Assembly (NCBI GenBank): GCA_030686995.1
Contig: CM060696.1
Span: forward strand, 110,542,949 to 110,606,948
Reading direction: 5' to 3'
Source: Artemisia argyi
Lineage: Eukaryota > Streptophyta > Magnoliopsida > Asterales > Asteraceae
Length of the DNA: 64,000 bases
The notes under the pieces were generated by a model. It was given only the letters and a program-made list of their open reading frames with translations. It was not told the origin of the DNA and ran no database searches. Positions 46,436-61,966 of the stretch are shown in pieces. The first letter of the stretch is position 1; every line of letters starts with the position of its first letter. The position numbers were made by a program, and so were the translations under genes.

Positions 46436-47990
46436 ATTTTAGATTAGGCAAGTTTCTAACTAATTCCTTAGAGGCCAAAGATTGTATTTGTTGCATGTTA
46501 GCATGTCCTAATCTCCTATGCCAAAATGTGGTGTTTTCGTCTAGGGTCGTTAGGCATATCCTATCTTCAGGTTTGTTTCCTAGTTTCATAACATATACAC
46601 CTCCTTTCCTAATACCTCTACCTATAATTTTTCCATTCTTAACTATTTCGCTATCTTCTTCGGAAAAGATAACTCTACATTTATTATCGCATATTTGGCC
46701 TACACTAAGTAAGTTATATGTTAAATTATTTACATGTTCAACATTTTCAATAGTAAGTGAGTCTTGAGAAATCGTACCTTTGCCAATCATTTTTCCACGC
46801 AAGTCACTACCAAAAATAACGTTACCTCCGTTGTATGCCTTATATGTAGAGAATAGCTTTCGGTTCCCTGTCATGTGCCTCGAGCATCCACTATCCTTGA
46901 TCCATTCGTCAGGCTCCAAGTCAATTCCAAGGCATATTTCGTCGGTTGCTTTTGCCATGAAACACTTTTCTTCTCTTCGTTTTTCCATTTCTTCTTTGTC
47001 ACTATCACTCCATGTTCTACTAACAAATGCACCTTGATTATCATAACTCGGCGGCTTTAGACATTCACCAACGAGATGATTTGTATTTCCACATCTAAAG
47101 CATTTTCTTTTCACGTAATTGTCACTTCTATTTCTTTGGAACGATTTTCTATCGTCATGTGATGATCTAGTGAATCTTCCTCGTCTCTTGAAGAATTTCT
47201 TGAATTCTCTTACGGCCATTGCATATTCTTCATCTTCACTCTCGTCACTTGAGTCACTATCATCACAAAGTTCCTTTTTGGCTTTTAGAGCAACGGATTT
47301 GACTTGTTCTTTCTTGACTTTAACCGTTTCCAAATCTTTTCTTATAATTTCTTCATGGACCTTCAAGTTGCCAATAAGCTCATCTAGTGACAATGTCATC
47401 AAATTCTTTGATTCTTCAATAGCCGTGACTTTAGCTCGCCATTTCGGATGCAATGCCCTAAGAAATTTCCTAACACAATTTTTACTAGAAAATGTCTCAT
47501 CAAGTGCTTTTAAACTTGTGATAATGGTGTTAAATTTAGCAAAAGCATTATCAATTGATTCCTCTTCCAGAATCGTAAATTGTTCATATTGTTGTACAAG
47601 AAGATCTATTTTGTTATCTTTAACTTGACTATTACCTTGGTGAGTGATTAGTAAAGAATCCCAAATTTCTTTTGCGGTTTTACACATAAAAATTCTTTCA
47701 TATTCTTTGCGTGGTAACGCATTATAAATAACCATTTTAGCCTCATTATTTTTTGCTAGTTTCTTTTTCAAATCATCATTTTGTTTTTGAAAAGCTACAA
47801 TTTCATCCATTTTAGTTTCAACATTATATTGAATAGGGGGAAAATCACCAAAGGTAATAATATGCCAAAGATCAAGATCTTTTGATTTCACATAGGTTTC
47901 GAATCTATTTTTCCAATATAAAAATCCATCACTTTCAAATAGTGGTGGTCTTTGCATAGATTGCCCTTCTAAATATTTTTCAGATTCCAT
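46365..47990 (-). pseudogene. E4 gag, protease and integrase zinc domain
   Basis: 541 codons from ATG 47990, 50 bases after the primer site. Gag core: [20 protein letters not shown] (14-33), [12 protein letters not shown] and [13 protein letters not shown]. Zinc knuckle [14 protein letters not shown] (297-310). Protease active site [13 protein letters not shown] with Asp 366. The integrase zinc domain has HRRLGHAN (His 491 and 496) and [11 protein letters not shown] (Cys 524 and 527). The frame then ends at HKAKK because the whole integrase catalytic core is deleted at about 46365-46375 and the frame is lost. Gag and protease look intact. The protein could still make particles but not integrate. 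Confidence 0.93.
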
Positions 47991-48040
47991 AGATCGTTAC
48001 AAGTTTTAAAATACAATATATTTTAAAATTCTGGCTAGAC

Positions 48041-48055
48041 GTGGCTCTGATACCA
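48041..48055 (-). promoter_or_regulatory. E4 primer-binding site (tRNA-iMet)
   Basis: Minus strand TGGTATCAGAGCCAC, two bases after the LTR end TTTTCCACA. Confidence 0.95.
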
Positions 48056-48057
48056 AT

Positions 48058-49380
48058 TGTGGAAAACTAGAAGGGGGGTTGAATAGTTTTACGTCTTTTT
48101 AATTAGTTGTAAAAAGAGTTTTAGTGTTTACTTAATTTTTAAAACTTAGATTCGATAATATGTGATCTCAAGTATTGCACAATACAAACAAATATCAATA
48201 CGAAATATATAACAATGATAAGTAATGAAATAAGTAAGAGATGGAAAGATCGAACCGCGAGACAAGAGATTTATAGTGGTTCGGCTACAAGGACACCTTC
48301 CTTGCCCTACTCCACTCCCCGAGCACCTAACTCGAGAGTTTTCTTCACTATATCAACAAGCTCCCTTATGGCGGAGAAAACCTTACACACCAATTTACAC
48401 ACCAATATACACACCAATTTACACACCAATAATCACACCACAACACCTTCACACCTAAGTCACAACTTCTACACACCTTCTTCAAATCAATCTACTTCAC
48501 AACTAACTACTTCAACTCTATCTTCTTCACACCAATAGATTTCCTAGCTTTTCTTCTTCACACCAAGCTATCAACTAATCACACAATCTATATCTAACAC
48601 AACTATCTATAAGCAAATATTCACAACAATCTTCACAAAGAATATGTAAATAATCTTGATGATACACCAACAACTTGGATGTGGAGATCACAACAAGTTG
48701 TAATACTTCTTGTCTAGGAAGATAGAAGTATTCTTCTCTTGCACTTGAGAGGATGGAAATTGGATCACTTTGAAACAAAGAATATATACACTTATGATCA
48801 AAGGATGAGAGAATAGAGAAATAGATCTAGATCAGAAAGTTTAGAAGTGCAAAAGGTGAGGAAAAAATGTAAACTGATCCAGTATTTATAGGGGAGAAAA
48901 ACACTTTTCTGGAGCGTGGCCGGTCCCCTTAATTAGTGGCCAGTCCCCTTAATGATTAAGGGGGCCGCCTAAGGAATTAAGGGGGCCGCCCATTTCAGAA
49001 CGTTGGTTTTTCTTGTCTTTTAGTGGGGAATATTTTTCTGGATAGAATTTGCCATTTTTGGTTGGAAATTTGAAATCATATATTTATTATGAATTAAACA
49101 TATTCTTTTAATTCCAAAAGTAATTTTGTAAAAGATATAAGATGTTTAATACATTTTATAAAAATTCTAGTGATTAGAAAATTTTCCTTTGATCATGAAA
49201 TATAATAAACCCTTTGTTTATTCATACCTTAAGTGATATGGAAGCAAAGACAAATATTAAGCATTAAAAACTTGTTTACGTCATAAGTTTTAGATTAATG
49301 AGTTTATGCTTTGTAATTATCAAAACATAGAGACATTGTTAATATGCTAACAATGTTTTAAGACATTATTTATGTCAACA
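48058..49380 (-). repeat. E4 5' LTR
   Basis: 1323 bp, with four instead of five TTACACACCAAT-type units. It carries the same palindromic block and TATA box as 41741-41859, with one unit changed to GGCCAGTCCCC. Confidence 0.97.
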
Positions 49381-49385
49381 GGGTG

Positions 49386-52102
<2,717 letters not shown>

Positions 52103-52142
52103 ATGGAATTTCACGAGAGAAACCTGGGACGGGTTTCTTCTG

Positions 52143-52154
52143 AGGCTGGGAGGA
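52143..52154 (+). promoter_or_regulatory. E2 polypurine tract
   Basis: AGGCTGGGAGGA directly before LTR start TGTGACAAC. Same at 19044-19055. Confidence 0.85.
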
Positions 52155-55100
52155 TGTGACAACTGGCAAATTAGGGAAACTTTAAAACCCGCATTACATT
52201 AAAAGTTTGAAGTTTTATTATATAATTGAAATGTTATTCGTAGCTGATTTGGGAAATTTAAACCGATGTTTTAAATTTTGAAGTTTATGGGATATTGAAT
52301 TCGGGTTATTGACTTATTATGAGATATTTATGTTACGAATTATTGTTGAGACATTTTAGTCGCACTACGTTGACTCCGGCACTAGGAAAACCTAACGAGT
52401 TTAAATCTTTTGAATAACAGTCGCGGTTATACGTTAAATGAATGTTTTATCTTTTATATGAATCGGGAAGTGTTTTGGGAGTTAATGGTGACTTATGAAA
52501 ATATATTTTGGCGACGTTTAATATTTTTGAAAGTAAATAATCGTGTTACGGGAAAACCTATTAGTAATAATCACCTAAACACAAAAGTTATTGTGGCTCA
52601 TTTTAGAAACATGAAACCTTAGGGACCAATTTGAAAAATTCGGGTATAATAACCCTCACCCTAACCCTAAACCCTCATAATATCAAACAAACACCTCCCC
52701 CTCTTCTCCCTTTGGATCACCGCCAGCTGCCACCCACACAACACCACCACCGCCGACATTCACACAACACCACCACCACCAAAGTACTCACCATCTTCTC
52801 CTTGTGCTTGTGGTGTGGAACACGCGCCCAAACAAACACCTTTTCTTTCATTTTCTTTGATACCGACGCCTACAACATCAAACACCACCACCATTATTAA
52901 TTTTTCTTGGTTTTCAATTGATTGGAAGGTGAGAAATCGCGGGTTACGCGTCGGGTTTGACAATTTCGAGTCAAACTCGGATTTAATCTTCTTATTGGGT
53001 ACAAAAATGAAAGATAAAAATGGGTTTTTATATAAAACTAAAGATTGGTATCCATGGGTGTCGACTTGTCCTTGATTGGTGCTCGGATTTGGTTATTTGG
53101 ATGTGTTTGGTTGTGGTTTTGGCTCGATGGAGCTCAACCGAGACCATATGGTCTCGGTGTGGAGATGTTTGGCTTGTTGAGAGCTTAGACGTGACCCTTG
53201 GTCCATTTGGTTTGATATTGTGGCTCGTACGTGACCCCTTGGTCCGTTTGGTTTGATTTGTTTATGGGTTAGAGCCAACCGAGACCCTCTTGGTCTCGTT
53301 GTGGTTTTCCTTGGCTCGAATAGTAGACCGAGACCCAAACGGGTCTTCCGGGTCGAAGCTTGCTTGATTTTTGACCTATTTTACTTGATATGGTGATGTT
53401 TCATTTGTAGTTGTGTTATTATTCTTGTCGTTGTTGTTGGTTACTTTTGGTCCGAGACCTTGTGGTCTCGGCAATGGACTTGTATTTGAAGTTGTGTTGA
53501 CGAGGTGTGATATCGGGAACCGATTGTGTGACAGTTATTAGATTGACGGAGATAGGTTAGAAAGGTTCCGTAGTCGGACCTTATTGTTGTAGCATGTGAA
53601 ATGGGACATATGACGGAGTTGTGGTTTGGACGGTATTACTTTGGACTTATGGTTGTGCGAGTCGGAGTCACGTTGACTTTCTAGTCAACGATTGATTTCG
53701 GCAAAACGCCTTAGCACTTGGATTTGGACAATGAGCCGAGAGTGATGACTCGGACATGTGACTCATCTTTTATAACTCAATATTAACTATAATTAAACTT
53801 AATAATAAAAACTCGTAATACTTATATTAATAATATAAACATTTATATAAATATATAAATGTGAAAACGTATATATATTTATACAAGTGCGTGTATTAAA
53901 AATAAAGTGATCGCGAGTAATAAAATAATAATGTAACGATATATATTATACTATGAGAATAGTATTATAAATGTCGGGAACGTTATTATAAATAAACTAT
54001 TATAAATAACGATATAATTATAACGTTGAATGCTTTACGAAATGAAATGCCTTTTTGGAAAATAAAATGGGAAACTTACGAGTTATACGAGACCGAGGGC
54101 ACTTGAGTCCAAGTGGGCCATCTTATCTATTTAATGACTTTTGTGTTTGTCGCGGATGTGTGACGTTAATATACTTATTTTATATAAATACGTAACTTGT
54201 TTGATCGACGGATTAAATAGGACCTATTTGGTTATATAAAAAGGGTCTATTAACGGGTATTGTATCCTACGACATCCATAGGTTGTGGTAGGAGTGCGAG
54301 ATAATGAGTTACTAAATATCTCGTGAGGTTTACCAAATTGAAGAATTTGGTAAGTTTAACGATATATTTAGGAAACTTATTAACTTAAATACTTACCATA
54401 TAGTATTCTACGTGCTATGTGACTTAGGTTTTGGGTATGATCTTGGAATAATATATTAGGTGAATAATTATGGAGGATTACCAAGTCGACGGATTTGATA
54501 AACTTCGATGATTTATTTAAATAATATATTGGGCCAATATTAGACCCGTAGAGCGTTTTATTATTTCTTTTGATATGTCTTCTTGGTTTGTGTTGAGTCG
54601 ACCTTCCAACCGCATGGATACCAAACGCCAAACTAATACGAGAAATGGATTTTTGGAAAGTAAAATGGAATACGATCGGGATTGGAAATATTTGATTTTG
54701 AGGAAATATTTCTGAAAAGAACTTTTATTGTTAGGAAGTGCCGAGTCCGTAGTTGCTGTCTTTTGAGTTGTGATACATCTTGATTCTACCGGTTTCTTTG
54801 TGCTAATATCTGGACTTGAGGTGAGTCATAGCCCCACTTTTACTTTTGAACTTTGTTTTCAATACTTGGGGTGAGAAACATGCAAATTGTTTTACGTGGA
54901 CTATTATTGTTGTTTATTTAAAACTTGTTATGCTTATAGAACTAGGTAGGTTATAGCGCATGTCGTATCCTTACGCATGCATGAACATGTCGTATCCTTA
55001 CGAATGTTGGGCATGTTGCATCCTTGCGAATGCATATTGATATGATTGGTTTTGGACTATAGTGTGCACCTATAGGATTGGTTTAGTGATTCGAGGCCTA

Positions 55101-55492
55101 GTCTAGCTAGCAAGCGTTTTGCGTATATGTCTACTTTATTGAATTAAGAATTTAAACCTATGATCTCACCAGCGAAAGCTGACTTTTAGCGCGTTTTCTC
55201 AGGTAATTAAGTGATGACTTTGGATGATTGGTTTGGAAGGCTTGGCTTTGGCAACTCGGTTTAAGGATCTATTTTCTCAAACTCTGATATGTATTTGTGG
55301 ACCTACATTTAATCTATTTGGGCCTTACTTTGGATTATTTGGGATGAATGTAAACTTAAAAACCCCATATGGTTTTGTTTTAATTATGTTTACTTTATCT
55401 CGTTCTTTTATGACTTGTGATGGATACCAATCCCCGTAGCACCCCAAAAGCTTGATTAGTCTTCCGTTGTACAAAATTTTGGGGGTGTTACA
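52155..55492 (+). repeat. E2 3' LTR
   Basis: 3338 bp, TGTGACAACTGG...GGGGGTGTTACA. It contains the TATA/telo-box region (52645-52677), the palindrome array (53138-53471), a long AT-rich stretch (53770-54060) and a short tandem repeat of CATGTCGTATCCTTACG-type units (54959-55035). No coding. Confidence 0.95.
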
Positions 55493-56016
55493 ATATGGCT
55501 TTATGCTTCTGGGCATACAGCCATATGGTCTACTCAGAAAACATGTGAAAGCCCAGCTATAGCATACGGCTTTACGCTTAAAAGTGTACAGCCATATGGT
55601 CTAGTCAGAAAACATTTTCCCTTAGAGTACAGCCATATGCTCAGACGCGTATGGCTTTATGCCCCTGTATCAGAAACTATCCCAAAATATACTTAACAAT
55701 TTTCCAGAAAACTCGACTTCCATGACTCTAAAATTAATGAAACTTTCCATAAATCTTTAACATAACATAATACATCATTTTCATAATCATTCGACCCGTT
55801 TACTACCCAAAATGGGCATAAACACACCTTAATCCAAACACCCCTTTATATATACATAAAACATGTTAACCATTACCATAACACCCATTTGACATCCAAA
55901 TCTCTATAACAACCAATTCATACACTTGACACTTGATGACAAACATTTACAAATCATAAAATGACCATCGGGGGTACAACATCAACATAGAGCTCAGTAT
56001 CTACCTAAGCTCCTAT
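55493..56016 (-). mobile_element. E8: LTR fragment of another gypsy-type element
   Basis: 524 bp between E2 and E5 without a gene. It holds inverted and direct copies of ATATGGCTTTATGC / GCATACAGCCATAT at 55493-55527, 55563-55602 and 55626-55670, and a TATATATAC box near 55849-55857 in front of a long C/A-rich stretch. The style resembles chromovirus LTRs of this kind of genome, read on the minus strand. No boundary, primer site or coding part is visible, so the class is inference. Confidence 0.4.
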
Positions 56017-57300
56017 TGTTAGAGTTTGACAATCAAATAACACAATATGCGGAAGCTAGGATCAAGTATAACAAGTATAAAGATTAACTAAAACATAAAT
56101 AGTAATGTACCCGATGCACTTCAATAAACCTTGAATCTTGCGTATAATAGATCAATGATAAACCCCTTACCGTTTTGTTTATCGATCTCTTGATAATTAC
56201 TATAGTGAGTAATTATCTCGTTCTTGTACACACAAACTACCAACGAATAAAAGGTTATGCAAATAACAAACACTTATTTTTGTTTAACACAAAAATCGAC
56301 CCAAAACCCTTTAGGGTTGTTTAGAGCCGATCGGCTAAAGAGGCAAAGAAAAGCTTTAGGGTTTGTGTGTGTGCACAAAAGATGTGAAAGCTTTACCCTA
56401 GGCCTTGTATATATACTAGAGATATCTTGGAGGACAAGTTGGAGTGGGTTTGGGTCTCCCCCCACCCTTGTCGACCGGCCATGAAGCCCAAGAGGGATTC
56501 TAGATCTTTCTTGGCACTTAGTTTCACTCTAGTCCTTTTCCTTTCGTCCCTAACGATAGTTAGTAGTTATAGTTAATCACTAACGATCATTAAGTCCCTT
56601 AAGTGTTCATTTAAATATATATTCGATACATATATCATATATATTTAATATACATTTATTCTTTATTGTAACGTGTGCAATCCCGAGGTCTCGGGTTCGA
56701 TACTAGTCATTTACATATTAATATTTATACGTAACTTTTAACAACTCATACTCGTATATCTATTAATAGTAAAATGACATTGGTTGGCATCTTGCAACAC
56801 TCCAATGCCCCCAGTTCGACTCGAGCTAGGTTTCCTGGAAAAAACCTTTAATGATTCATCATTATAATTATCCTTTTGCTTCTAATACTACATTAATAAA
56901 GATGTGAGGTTCTCTATTAAATTCTGTTTCTCGTCTCTTTATGATTGAACAAAATTACCAAAACATCTGAACGTATTCCAGATAGACTTTGGGCGTGGCC
57001 ATGCAAACATTTTGTCAACCCTACGATGGGCCCAGCAGTATTAAACTTCTGAACAAATCAGAAGGAACAAATTCTCTCTTGACTACAAGAATAACCCATG
57101 AACTTTGCAACACTTCTGAAAACAACCCTTATAACTTCCAATTACGGTAAGCGGTAGATTGCTCCACAAAAATGCACTACATCCATGACCCTTATCTGGT
57201 ATCTCAAGTCTGAGGATAACTTTAAATATGATTCTCACATTAAATATTAAATCATATTGTTGGGATAGGTCCAATACCCAGTTCATTGAATATCATGTGA
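56017..57300 (-). repeat. E5 3' LTR (right boundary uncertain)
   Basis: It ends on the minus strand with GTCAAACTCTAACA at 56017. TATATATAC-type TATA box on the minus strand near 56407-56415, followed by a CACACACAAACCCTAAAG leader. I found no clear polypurine tract or TG start between 57240 and 57542, so the upper limit is approximate. Confidence 0.5.
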
Positions 57301-57542
57301 AATTGGTATGACTACGCATCAATATACTTTCAAGTATATTCTTAACCAATACTAAAAATTGTCTTAGTTTAATGATATTCCCATATCATTAATCGACAAC
57401 GGACAATTTAGAATAATAATTTATTCATGGATCTTAAACATGCAAATATAGGATATATTATTAAGACAATGAATAAATAAACATTAAACAATATTTTATT
57501 TCATTAAAATAATAATTGTACATTACATCCCTTATCCAAATA
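57301..57542 (-). other. E5 region between pol and LTR
   Basis: AT-rich, no reading frame and no typical copia purine tract visible. Confidence 0.5.
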
Positions 57543-58364
57543 CTAATCACAAATGGGCATGAAACTTTCAGCTAATTTAAGTCCTATTCCTTCAGCATGC
57601 TTGTAAAGCTTGGTGCCAGGTAAAGGCTTTGTAAATTGATCTGCTAAGTTTTCATCTGTGTGAACTTTGAGCATTTCGATTTCACCTATTTCGACTTGTT
57701 CTCGAACATAGTGATGCTTAATCGGGAAATGTCTGGTGCCTTTCATGATTCCAGGTTCATTGGCAAATGTAATTGCAGCTGAGTTGTCACAATACATTTT
57801 CATAGGTCGTTGAATCGAAGGCATAACCCCAAGCCCTGAAACGAACTTCCTAATCCAAACAGCTTCCATTGCAGCTTCTGAAGCAGCTATATAGTCACTT
57901 TCTGTAGCAGACATTGCTAGTACACTCTGCTTTCTGCTCCTCCAATCCACAGCTCCTCCATTAATGACAAAGACATATCCCGTCTGAGACTTCGTATCAT
58001 CTTTATCACCTTTCCAAGAAGCATCGCAGTAACCTGTAACATCAAGTTCTGCAGATGGAGTACCCCCATAAACTAAGAACATCTCTTTAGTAGCCCTAAG
58101 GTACTTAAGAATATTCTTAACAGCAGTCCAGTGTTTCTCACCTGGATTCTGCTGATATCGACTGGTTAAATTCTGAGCAAATGCCACATCAGGCCTTGTG
58201 CTTTTCACTGCATACATAATAGATCCCATAGCCGAAGCATAAGGGACTCTCTTCATGCGTTGCACCTCTGCAGGTGTTGAAGCACAAACTTTCTCGCTCA
58301 AGCCATGTTGTTCTTGCATCGGCAAATATCCTTTCTTGGAATTTTGCATATTGAATCTCTTCAA
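57543..58364 (-). pseudogene. E5 RT end and RNase H
   Basis: In the same frame as the upstream RT but separated by a single TGA at 58404-58406. It contains the RT tail RPDVAFAQNLTSRYQQNPGE and RNase H with YCDASWKGDKDDTKSQTGYV, MSATESDYIAASEAA and YCDNSAAITFANEP, all catalytic acids present, plus the copia end motif NLADQFTKPLPG. The final stop is at 57543. Confidence 0.92.
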
Positions 58365-58403
58365 TATTTTATCGATGTAAGCACTTTGGCTTAATCCAAT
58401 TAA

Positions 58404-60089
58404 TCACTGAGATCTATCTCTATATATCTTGATTCCCAAAATAAATGCAACTTCCCCAAAATCTTTCATAGAAAAACAACTTCCAAGATATGCCTTAACC
58501 TTTTGCAAACTTGGAATGTCGTTTCCCATGATCAATATGTCATCAACATATAAAATAAGGAAAATTACATTACTTCCACTAGCTTTGTGATATACACATG
58601 GCTCATCAAGATTTTGAGTGAATCCATACTTCTTAATTTCACTATCAAATCTCTTATTCCATTGTCGTGAAGCTTGCTTCAATCCATAAATGGATCTTTT
58701 AAGCTTGCATACACGATTTGGGAATTCTGGATTCACAAACCCCTCAGGCTGCGCCATATAGATGTCTTCATCTAGGCGACCATTTAAGAAGGCGGTTTTG
58801 ACATCCATTTGCCAAATCTCATAGTCATAGTAAGCGGCTATGGCTATAAGAATCCTAATAGCCCTAATGTCAGCTACAGGAGAAAAGGTCTCCTCATAGT
58901 CAACACCAAAAGTTTGAGTATAGCCTTTAGCTACCAAACGGGCCTTATAGGTGCGTACAATGCCGTCCATATCAGTCTTTTTCTTGTAGAGCCATTTACT
59001 CCCAACTAACTTGGCACCCGCAGGTAGGTCTACTTCTTCCCAGACTTCATTGTCTTCCATGGATTGCATTTCCCCATTCATAGCAACCTGCCATTTTTCC
59101 TTTTCAGGACCATTCATGGCAGCTTTATAACTTGTAGGTTCATCAAGATCTCCTATCAAGTTATCATCACACTCCATGTTAAGACATAGACGTGTTGGTG
59201 CGTTCACAGGTCTAGATGACCTACGAATGGGAACCACTTCAACTTCAGGTGGAGGACCTAAACTTTCAGGTTCCACAGGAAGTTGGCTAGTGTTTTCAGA
59301 AGGTTCTACATCTTCATGATCGTCTTCCAGATCATATACTCTCCCACTGAATTCTTGAGATATGAGCTCCTTTTCCAAGAAGTCTCCATACCTTGCAACA
59401 AAAACTTTGTTTTCAGTTGGGTAATAAAAGTAGTAACACATAGTTTCCTTAGGGTATCCTACGAAGATGCACTTCACAGATCTTTGTTGGAGTTTGTTTG
59501 CTGAGTCACGTTTAACATACGCCTCACAACCCCAGACCTTAAGATAAGACAGGTTAGGAGTTTTTCCAGTCCATAACTCATATGGAGTCTTACCAACCTT
59601 CTTTGTTGGAACCATATTAAGAATGCGAACCGCAGATTCTAAGGCATAATCCCAAAACGAATAAGGAAGAGTTGTTAGATTAAACATAGATCGTATCATG
59701 TCTTGCAATGTACGATTCCTTCTCTCAGATACACCATTTTGTTGTGGAGTATATGGAGAAGTAAGGTGCTGAACAATTCCCTCCTTTGCTAAGTAATCTA
59801 TGAACTCCTGACTTAGGTATTCACCACCTCTATCGGATCGAAGAGCTTTAATCTTCTTTCCAAGTTGCAACTCTACTTCTGCTTTAAACACTTTGAATGT
59901 TTCAAACACCTCATGTTTATGTTTAAGTAAATAAACATAACCATAACGGTTGTAATCATCCGTAAATGTTAAGAAGTAGCTAGCACCTCTCCTTGACACA
60001 TGTCTAAGTGGTCCACACACATCTGTGTGAATAAGACCAAGTAGATCATTAGCCCTTTCAATCCTATTTTTAAAGGGTTTCTTTGTCAT
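58404..60089 (-). pseudogene. E5 integrase and reverse transcriptase
   Basis: 561 codons from an internal Met. The integrase core has TDVCGPL (Asp 23), RSDRGGEYLS (Asp 86) and NGVSERRNRTLQD (Glu 122), giving a D35E spacing, then the GKTPYELWTGKTPNLSYLKV block. RT has WQMDVKTAFLNGRLDEDIYM and LYVDDILIMGND (YVDD 514-517). It ends at TGA 58404, probably from CGA (a CpG transition), since the sequence continues in frame. Apart from this stop and the one at 60165 the catalytic residues are intact, so decay is moderate. Confidence 0.92.
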
Positions 60090-60164
60090 CTTCCCAGCAA
60101 TGCAAGATTTGCACTTATCAAATGATTCATCATTGATCTTTTCTAAAAGCCCATCATGTTGCAG

Positions 60165-61175
60165 CTATTTCATGCGAGCCTTGCCAATGTGAGCAAGTCG
60201 ACAATGCCAAAGATAAGACGAATCCAGACCTTTCTTGATTCTCTTACTATTGATGCTATACATTGAATTATTATTAACAAAAGCATTATCATTATCATTC
60301 ATATCAATTTCAAAGACACCATTCACAGCAATAGCATTAAAATAAAAAACACCATTTAAAGAAACTGAAATTCCATTACTAGAAATAGTATGCTCAAAAC
60401 CAAGGTTCAACAAACATGAAAATGAAATTACACCTCTAACAATTGACGGTGCATAATGACAATTATTTAAAGATAGTACTAGGCCCGAAGGCAACACTAA
60501 ATCAAAAACTCCTATAGCTTCAACTCTTGCATGCGCTCCGTTACCAACGTGCAAGAATTGTTGTCCATAGGCCAGCTTTCTCTCAACTCTAAACCCCTGT
60601 AAGGTATTGCAAATATGAATGCCACATCCCGTATCATATACCCATGAATTCAATTTAGGAGTAAGAGTGAATAATTCAATCATAAAGAACGCACCTGATG
60701 AACTGGGGTTACCAGCTTCATTCCACTGCTTCTTGAGTCGCAAGTCATGAATGTAGAGAGGGAAATTGCGCTTCCAATGGCCCTTTTCATGACAATGGTG
60801 ACAAGCCTGATCCTTCTTGTTTGGCGGATTCACCTTGTTCTGTTTAGGCTGATGTTGCTTCATCTTGGGTTGAGGTTGATAGGCCATGACCTGCTTGCCT
60901 TTGTTAACTTTCCCCTTGCCTTTGTTCACATGCGATTTCTTCTGGATTCTCCCCCCATGAATCGCCAACACTTGCGGGGTAGGGGCCTTGACCTTGGCTG
61001 GTAGAATTTTCTCATAATCAACAAGCAATGCGAGTAATTCTGAGACTGTCTTCCCCGAGCAGTGCATGTTGAAATTCTGCACAAAACCAGCAAAGTCCTT
61101 GTTAAGGGACCTGTTGATCAAGTGCACTTGCACATTGTTCGGGGTAACCAGATCCAATTCTGTGAAGCTGATCAA
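60165..61175 (-). pseudogene. E5 gag end, zinc knuckle, protease
   Basis: 336 codons, in the same frame as integrase-RT and separated from it by TAG 60165-60167. Lys/Pro/Gln-rich linker, then zinc knuckle CHHCHEKGHWKRNF (125-138), where the last Cys is replaced by Phe. Protease active site SWVYDTGCGIHICN (DTG 181-183) and pre-integrase His motif YLWHCRLAHIGKARMK at the end. Confidence 0.9.
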
Positions 61176-61635
61176 AAGATTCTTTCATCTTAGTCACATA
61201 ATCTTCAACTGGTTTACCATCACCATGCTTGCAGTTATGTAGCTTGTCAAGTTCATCATACAATTCAACTGCAGGTGGTTTCTCATAAGATTGCTGAAGT
61301 ACTTCAAGCATATCTTTTGGGTAAAAGTACTCAAACTTCTTTTGTAATGGATCACTCATGCTAGTGAGCATTAAACAAGCAACCTCATTGAACTTAGCAT
61401 GTACCACCCTCCATGCCGCCTTAACTGCTTCTGGTTCAGTAGCAGCAGGCTCAGCAGGGCACTCTTCGGTCAAGTAATCTAGCTTTCCGGACGCCCTCAA
61501 GACAATTCTGAGCGAACGGTGCCAATCATTGAAATTCTTTCCAGTCAATTTTTCTCTTTCAAGGTGACTCTTGAAAGCAGAAATCACAGTTGGGTTATCG
61601 GGTTGAGCCATATCTACAGATAAAAGTTCAAACAT
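61102..61635 (-). pseudogene. E5 gag N-terminal part
   Basis: 177 codons; the likely natural start is the Met of MAQPDNPTVI near 61611. Gag core LTGKNFNDWHRSLRIVLRAS, EYFYPKDMLEVLQQSYEKPP, GDGKPVEDYVTKMKESFDQL. A frameshift near 61165 moves the reading to the next frame (61175-60165), as the two frames overlap by 74 bases. Confidence 0.88.
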
Positions 61636-61966
61636 TAGTATTTTCGATAATAAATATCTTCAAGAAAATAAAATACCCATAGGCTATATTCATATAACCA
61701 CCAAAATTTTCTTCAAAATCTAGGATCCAACTTTACATAGATTCCACCACATTAGTTGATCTGCTAGTGGTGAAAGTATAAAAGATGGTAATCTGTCGAA
61801 CAATAATTGGCAAACAAGATTTCCAATTCCTAGACCATTATGGGATTTACATCAAATTGATTCATCAATTTGCCTTGTAAGAATGTTTCATCCCATCTCA
61901 TGCCTTAAGTTCTAGGTCTCACGCACAACTTAATTAAGTCATCTACCTTAGAAACTGTAAAATAAC
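61636..61966 (-). other. E5 untranslated leader
   Basis: 331 bp without reading frame between gag and the E7 LTR. The gag ATG is preceded by TTTTATCTGTAG, which resembles an intron acceptor. No primer-binding site is visible, consistent with E5 continuing beyond E7. Confidence 0.55.

Larger units (their letters stand above)
40905..49380 (-). mobile_element. E4: Sirevirus-like Ty1/copia element with deleted integrase
   Basis: A complete 8476-bp element on the minus strand. It has LTRs 48058-49380 (5') and 40905-42238 (3'), tRNA-iMet site 48041-48055, gag-protease 47990-46365, RT-RNase H 46435-44390, an additional ORF 43368-42664 and a multiple polypurine tract. The third ORF, the multiple tracts and the protein style fit the Sirevirus (SIRE/Maximus) lineage. 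LTRs differ by about ten substitutions, one 12-bp repeat unit and one base. Confidence 0.95.
56017..61966 (-). mobile_element. E5: Ty1/copia element, 5' end outside window
   Basis: Minus-strand element with 3' LTR from 56017, pol and gag (57543-61635) and leader up to 61966, where E7 is inserted. The complement of the LTR end is TGTTAGAGTTTGACAATC, preceded by CCTAT. The 5' LTR must lie to the right of the window. Protein order gag-protease-integrase-RT-RNase H defines Ty1/copia. The lineage within copia is not certain. Confidence 0.88.

Noticed and set aside
55493..56016. Host gene or promoter between E2 and E5
   Set aside because: No reading frame, and the inverted motif array resembles LTR sequence more than a gene upstream region.
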